DNA of 8,014 nucleotides. Source: Bacteriovoracaceae bacterium UBA7695. GTDB taxonomy: Bacteria; Bdellovibrionota; Bacteriovoracia; Bacteriovoracales; Bacteriovoracaceae. The DNA lies in NCBI GenBank assembly GCA_002482685.1, contig DLGL01000124.1, positions 1 to 8,014 on the forward strand. Direction: 5' to 3'. Numbering within the stretch: position 1 is the stretch's first letter; the number at the start of each line of letters is the position of its first letter. The position numbers were made by a program, and so were the translations under genes. Shown one piece after another: positions 5,761-8,014 of the stretch. The notes under the pieces were generated by a model. It made no database searches and had not been told where the DNA came from. It saw nothing but the letters and a program-made list of their open reading frames with translations.

Positions 5761-7112
5761 TGACGAAACTCCACTTTTGTATGCTTAAAAAACTCCCATA
5801 GCTTGGACTTTGGAATATGATATTTTTTTGTAATCTCTGTCTTTTTGCCATTGAGTTCTTCATTCGCATAAAGAATGATCTCTTTTTCTAGTTGTTTAAA
5901 TAAAGGGATAAGTCCTCCGTTAGCTTTAACAAACTCAATGAGCTTTCTCGTTAATATCCCTTCCGGTATAGGAGAAGCCGTTATTTCATTTTGGTATCTA
6001 AAGGCCGGTGATAAATCTTCAAGTTTTACGATACCTGTTTTTATGTCTGAGAGACGGTTAATCGTTTTATCAAGCTCACGAATATTTCCAGGCCAAGAAT
6101 AATTCATCAATGCTTCATGTGCTTCTGGCATTAAGTACACGCTTCTAGTAGAGATATTGAGAAAGTGATTAATCAATAGCTTTAAATCTTCTGGTCTTTG
6201 TCTAAGTGGTTTTATATGAATCGTTTTTCCTTTGATCCTATTATAAAAATCTGGTCTTAGTTTTCCATTACTGACAAGCTCTTCAAGATTTTTGAGTGTC
6301 GCTGTCACAAGAAGAAAGTTTGACCTAATTTTTTTATTGCCACCTACACGGGTGAACTCTTTTTCTTCAATGACCTTTAGAAGTTTCTCTTGTGTCACCA
6401 GTGGCATATCGCCAATTTCATCAAGAAAGAGTATTCCCTCATGTGCTAACTCAATTTTCCCAATCGTCTGCTTATCTGCTCCTGTAAAAGCTCCCTTCTC
6501 ATGACCAAACAGCTCAGACTTAATAATCTCGTCATTAAGGCCCGCACAGTTTAGCTCAATCAATTCGCCTTTAAGAGCGAGCAAGCTTTTTAAACATTTT
6601 CCAAGCTGTGTTTTTCCCACTCCTGATTCGCCACCTATAAAGATGGGTTCAAAAGGAGCATAGGAAGTACAGACATCTTCTAGGGACTGGGTAAGGTCTT
6701 TGTCCTTGGTGATGTATGTTGTCTTAGTAAGCCGTAGCACATTTTTCTTTAAGTCTCTTCCTGTGGTGACTTTTTTAAGAAAAAAATCGAAGTTTTCTCT
6801 AAGATTACTTTTCTTAACAAAGTCATCAGCTCCATTCTCATAACTCAAGCGCACTAATTCATGATCACTTTCAAAATTGGTAACGGTGATAACGTGGCCA
6901 ACACCTCTACGCTTGGCCATTAGAGCAATTCGCGGGCCAAGTATTTCATCACCAAGCTTTAGATCAATAATGGCGCAATCAAATGAATAACTTTGAAGTA
7001 AGTTTTGTGCACCAGTAAGCGTGTCCGTTACAAATGGTTTTCCGTACTTACTCAAGGCCGAGCTTAAAAACTCAGAAAAATTTTTGTCATCTTCCACAAT
7101 CAAGAAATTCAT
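5757..7112 (-). CDS. Sigma-54-dependent response regulator (NtrC family: REC-AAA+-HTH)
   Basis: With the start at 7112 the protein has 451 residues, usual for NtrC-type regulators. The receiver domain (1-110) has D8/D9, phosphoacceptor D50, T78 and K101. The AAA+ domain (about 135-370) has Walker A GGESGVGKT at 160-168, the sigma-54 contact loop GAFTGA at 207-212, Walker B ILFLDE at 227-232, probable arginine fingers R286 and R292, and the sensor II segment WPGNIREL at 340-347. The C-terminus (about 409-443, LEKEIILYANEEL then KTEITKKYHIPKSKLWEFFK) fits a divergent Fis-type helix-turn-helix. I chose 7112 over the ATG at 7175 because it places MNFLIVEDD at the normal receiver start and has AAAGG five bases upstream; the longer version would also code through a likely operator. 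This gene leads the operon that ends with a kinase, its probable phosphodonor, and it faces a sigma-54 promoter, its probable target. Confidence 0.95.
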   Translation of the reverse strand: MNFLIVEDDKNFSEFLSSALSKYGKPFVTDTLTGAQNLLQSYSFDCAIIDLKLGDEILGPRIALMAKRRGVGHVITVTNFESDHELVRLSYENGADDFVKKSNLRENFDFFLKKVTTGRDLKKNVLRLTKTTYITKDKDLTQSLEDVCTSYAPFEPIFIGGESGVGKTQLGKCLKSLLALKGELIELNCAGLNDEIIKSELFGHEKGAFTGADKQTIGKIELAHEGILFLDEIGDMPLVTQEKLLKVIEEKEFTRVGGNKKIRSNFLLVTATLKNLEELVSNGKLRPDFYNRIKGKTIHIKPLRQRPEDLKLLINHFLNISTRSVYLMPEAHEALMNYSWPGNIRELDKTINRLSDIKTGIVKLEDLSPAFRYQNEITASPIPEGILTRKLIEFVKANGGLIPLFKQLEKEIILYANEELNGKKTEITKKYHIPKSKLWEFFKHTKVEFRQ

Positions 7113-7162
7113 AGCTACCTTTAAACTCAAAATAAAAAACCTTGAGCTGTATGGCATAAAAA

Positions 7163-7199
7163 GTTTGAAGTTCAAATAAAAAAAGTTTGAAGTACAAAC
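7163..7199. promoter_or_regulatory. Tandem dyad sites, candidate upstream activator sequences for the sigma-54 regulator
   Basis: Two near-identical 15-bp dyads are present: GTTTGAAGTTCAAAT (7163-7177, inner 13 bases TTTGAA-G-TTCAAA perfectly palindromic) and GTTTGAAGTACAAAC (7185-7199, arms GTTTG/CAAAC). Centres are at 7170 and 7192, 22 bp or two helical turns apart, so two dimers could bind the same DNA face. A 14-base direct repeat (7158-7171 and 7180-7193) covers them. They lie about 144 and 122 bases upstream of the transcription start predicted from the facing sigma-54 promoter, a typical distance for NtrC-type enhancers. They also lie 51-87 bases upstream of the regulator's start codon, allowing autoregulation. 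Confidence 0.7.
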
Positions 7200-7216
7200 C
7201 TTTTCTGCAATGCGTT

Positions 7217-7244
7217 TTTATATTTTACATACCTCGAAATCAAA
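7217..7244 (-). promoter_or_regulatory. Possible sigma-70-type promoter for the minus-strand operon
   Basis: On the minus strand TTTGAT (7244-7239) and TATAAA (7222-7217) are 16 bases apart and would start transcription near 7210, just upstream of the tandem dyads. The match is weak in an AT-rich region where such boxes arise by chance. If correct, a regulator bound at 7163-7199 would lie just downstream of the start and could repress its own operon. Confidence 0.3.
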
Positions 7245-7250
7245 TAAATA
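7238..7250 (+). promoter_or_regulatory. IHF-like site between enhancer and sigma-54 promoter
   Basis: AATCAAATAAATA matches the IHF consensus WATCAANNNNTTR at all but one fixed position (A for the first T of TTR). Its centre is about 70 bases upstream of the predicted sigma-54 start, between the dyads and the promoter, where IHF bends DNA in many sigma-54 systems. In AT-rich DNA a one-mismatch hit is weak evidence by itself. Confidence 0.3.
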
Positions 7251-7286
7251 TCTGTAATTACTGACAATTCATGGCTTTGGCCAATA

Positions 7287-7303
7287 TTGGCACTGGCCTT
7301 GTA
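7287..7303 (+). promoter_or_regulatory. Sigma-54 (-24/-12) promoter for the plus-strand genes
   Basis: TTGGCAC (7287-7293), five bases, then TTGTA (7299-7303) matches the sigma-54 consensus TTGGCAC-N5-TTGCA with exact spacing; the only departure is T for C in the -12 GC. Transcription is predicted to begin near 7314. A GCCAATATTGGC palindrome (7280-7291) overlaps the -24 element. Together with the upstream dyads and the divergent NtrC-type gene this makes a complete candidate sigma-54 control region. Confidence 0.75.
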
Positions 7304-7350
7304 ATTAGGCTTCCCCGTTGAACGCAAAACAAACAACTAACGGGGATGAA

Positions 7351-7635
7351 ATGAGAAGTTTTTTAGATTTAAAAAGAAAAGCAAGTAAGGAGCAAATCAA
7401 GTTCATATCAGCAGAACTGAACCAGCTACCGGCCCATGAAGCAGTAATTATTTATCTGTATTTTTGGGAAGACTGCGATTTTAAAACAATCGCTCCCTAC
7501 TGCGGAATGTCTGCATCACTTGTAAAAAAAATATTTGATGTTGCTCTGATGCGACTAAGAGTTAAGTACAGCGCAAATCTAGCTGCGCTTGAGTCCTCCT
7601 ATATAAAAAAAAAAGTGAGGTCTTATGTAGCGTAG
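7351..7635 (+). CDS. Small sigma-70 region-4-like helix-turn-helix protein
   Basis: A 94-residue protein that reads almost entirely as a sigma-factor region 4 domain. LPAHEAVIIYLYFWED (26-41) corresponds to the LPxxxRxVixLryf helix, and DFKTIAPYCGMSASLVKKIFDVALMRLR (43-70) to the helix-turn-helix that in sigma factors recognises the -35 element. There is no region 2, so it is not a complete sigma factor; it is more likely a small transcriptional regulator. A TTG at 7318 would add 11 residues but has no ribosome site and lies four bases from the predicted transcription start. The ATG at 7351 has GGGG five bases upstream and gives a leader of about 37 bases. Codons near the end contain a run of ten A (7605-7614). 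Its sigma-54 promoter suggests a cascade from the divergent response regulator to this protein. Confidence 0.75.
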   Translation: MRSFLDLKRKASKEQIKFISAELNQLPAHEAVIIYLYFWEDCDFKTIAPYCGMSASLVKKIFDVALMRLRVKYSANLAALESSYIKKKVRSYVA

Positions 7636-7709
7636 ATACAGACTAAAGTTTAAATCGTTTTCGATGCCATAAGAAAATACCAATTAACAATTTTTAGGAG
7701 AATATTAAA

Positions 7710-8014
7710 ATGAAAAATGAACAACAAAAAAATCCCAACTTGCATCGTCTGTGGTGGGTGAATCAAAAGACAAAAAAGAAGTTCTGTGCAGGAAGAGCAT
7801 TTTATCTTGAAAAATCTGGTGAATTTGTCCTCTATGTAAATCTATTAGAGGCCAGTGCTACTGATGGAAGGAGAGATGAAATTTATCTCAGGCCAGTAAA
7901 AGTAAGTGAGGAGTCTATTTATTATAAAGTGGATAAGGTGATTTATCGTGATGATAAAACTCTACGCTTCACCATTGGCGAAGCATTTCAAAATAAATAC
8001 ACCCATGGAGATAT
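7710..8014 (+). CDS. Unrecognised protein, 5' part only (runs off the window)
   Basis: An open frame begins at ATG 7710 behind a good AGGAG ribosome site (7696-7700, nine-base spacer) and continues without a stop for 101 codons to the window edge. The visible part is soluble, with no signal peptide or membrane helix. It is rich in alternating hydrophobic and polar residues (FVLYVNLLE, EIYLRPVKV, SIYYKVDKVIY, KTLRFTIGEAF), suggesting mostly beta structure, and starts with a basic, aromatic stretch (LHRLWWVNQKTKKKF). I do not recognise a family. It lies 74 bases downstream of the region-4-like gene on the same strand with no clear terminator between them, so co-transcription from the sigma-54 promoter is plausible. 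Confidence 0.7.
   Translation, partial: MKNEQQKNPNLHRLWWVNQKTKKKFCAGRAFYLEKSGEFVLYVNLLEASATDGRRDEIYLRPVKVSEESIYYKVDKVIYRDDKTLRFTIGEAFQNKYTHGD

Noticed and set aside
5875..6504. Two plus-strand open frames (5875-6102 and 6292-6504) within the response regulator
   Set aside because: Both antisense to conserved AAA+ and helix-turn-helix coding sequence.
7113..7175. Alternative start of the response regulator at 7175 (21 extra residues)
   Set aside because: The extension precedes the normal beginning of a receiver domain, lacks the good AAAGG site seen before 7112, and would overlap a dyad of the tandem regulatory sites.
7318..7350. TTG start at 7318 for the region-4-like gene
   Set aside because: No ribosome site, four bases from the predicted transcription start, and the extra residues show no relation to the domain. 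ATG 7351 is better supported.
7653..7665. Small ATCG-TTTT-CGAT hairpin between the two plus-strand genes
   Set aside because: The stem is about four base pairs with no T tract, too weak to call a terminator.
1..8014. CRISPR arrays, tRNA or rRNA genes, insertion-sequence ends
   Set aside because: I saw no spaced repeats, cloverleaf-like sequence or transposase motifs in this window.

Overview
The window reads as accessory or lineage-specific chromosome of an AT-rich, sigma-54-using Gram-negative bacterium. The evidence is low-GC codon use, lysine-rich proteins, short overlapping genes, an NtrC-type activator with an intact GAFTGA loop and a close match to a sigma-54 promoter. The style resembles Bdellovibrionota (Bacteriovorax/Halobacteriovorax-like), but that placement is an impression from protein style and not a demonstrated fact.

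Layout. Bases 61-92 form a strong hairpin terminator that closes a minus-strand operon running from about 7112 down to 115. In transcription order the operon encodes: a sigma-54-dependent response regulator (7112-5757), a 70-residue protein with a CCxxC motif (5760-5548), a short-chain dehydrogenase (5561-4848), a heme-oxygenase-like diiron oxidase (4842-4048), an APC-family permease fused to a periplasmic-binding-protein domain (4051-1694, interrupted), and a membrane-bound hybrid histidine kinase (1707-115). Every junction overlaps by 4 or 14 bases or has a 5-base gap, so the six genes look translationally coupled. Divergently, on the plus strand, lie a small sigma-70 region-4-like DNA-binding protein (7351-7635) and an unrecognised gene that runs off the right edge (7710-8014).

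How the parts may fit together (inference). The permease-binding-protein fusion and the kinase would form a membrane sensing unit for an amino-acid-like ligand. The kinase would signal to the sigma-54 activator. The divergent intergenic region contains what that activator would need: two 15-bp dyads with centres 22 bp apart, an IHF-like sequence and a -24/-12 promoter pointing at the plus-strand genes. The dehydrogenase and diiron oxidase would be the enzymatic output or would make or modify the sensed metabolite. I know of no described system with this exact composition.

The most striking local event is in the permease gene. Two consecutive in-frame TAA codons break it after codon 77, and they lie inside an 18-base exact inverted copy of sequence about 50 bases upstream in the same gene. 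The reading frame is otherwise unchanged, and alignment from memory to a related permease suggests no length change. This looks like a recent template-switch mutation, or an assembly artefact, in an otherwise intact gene.
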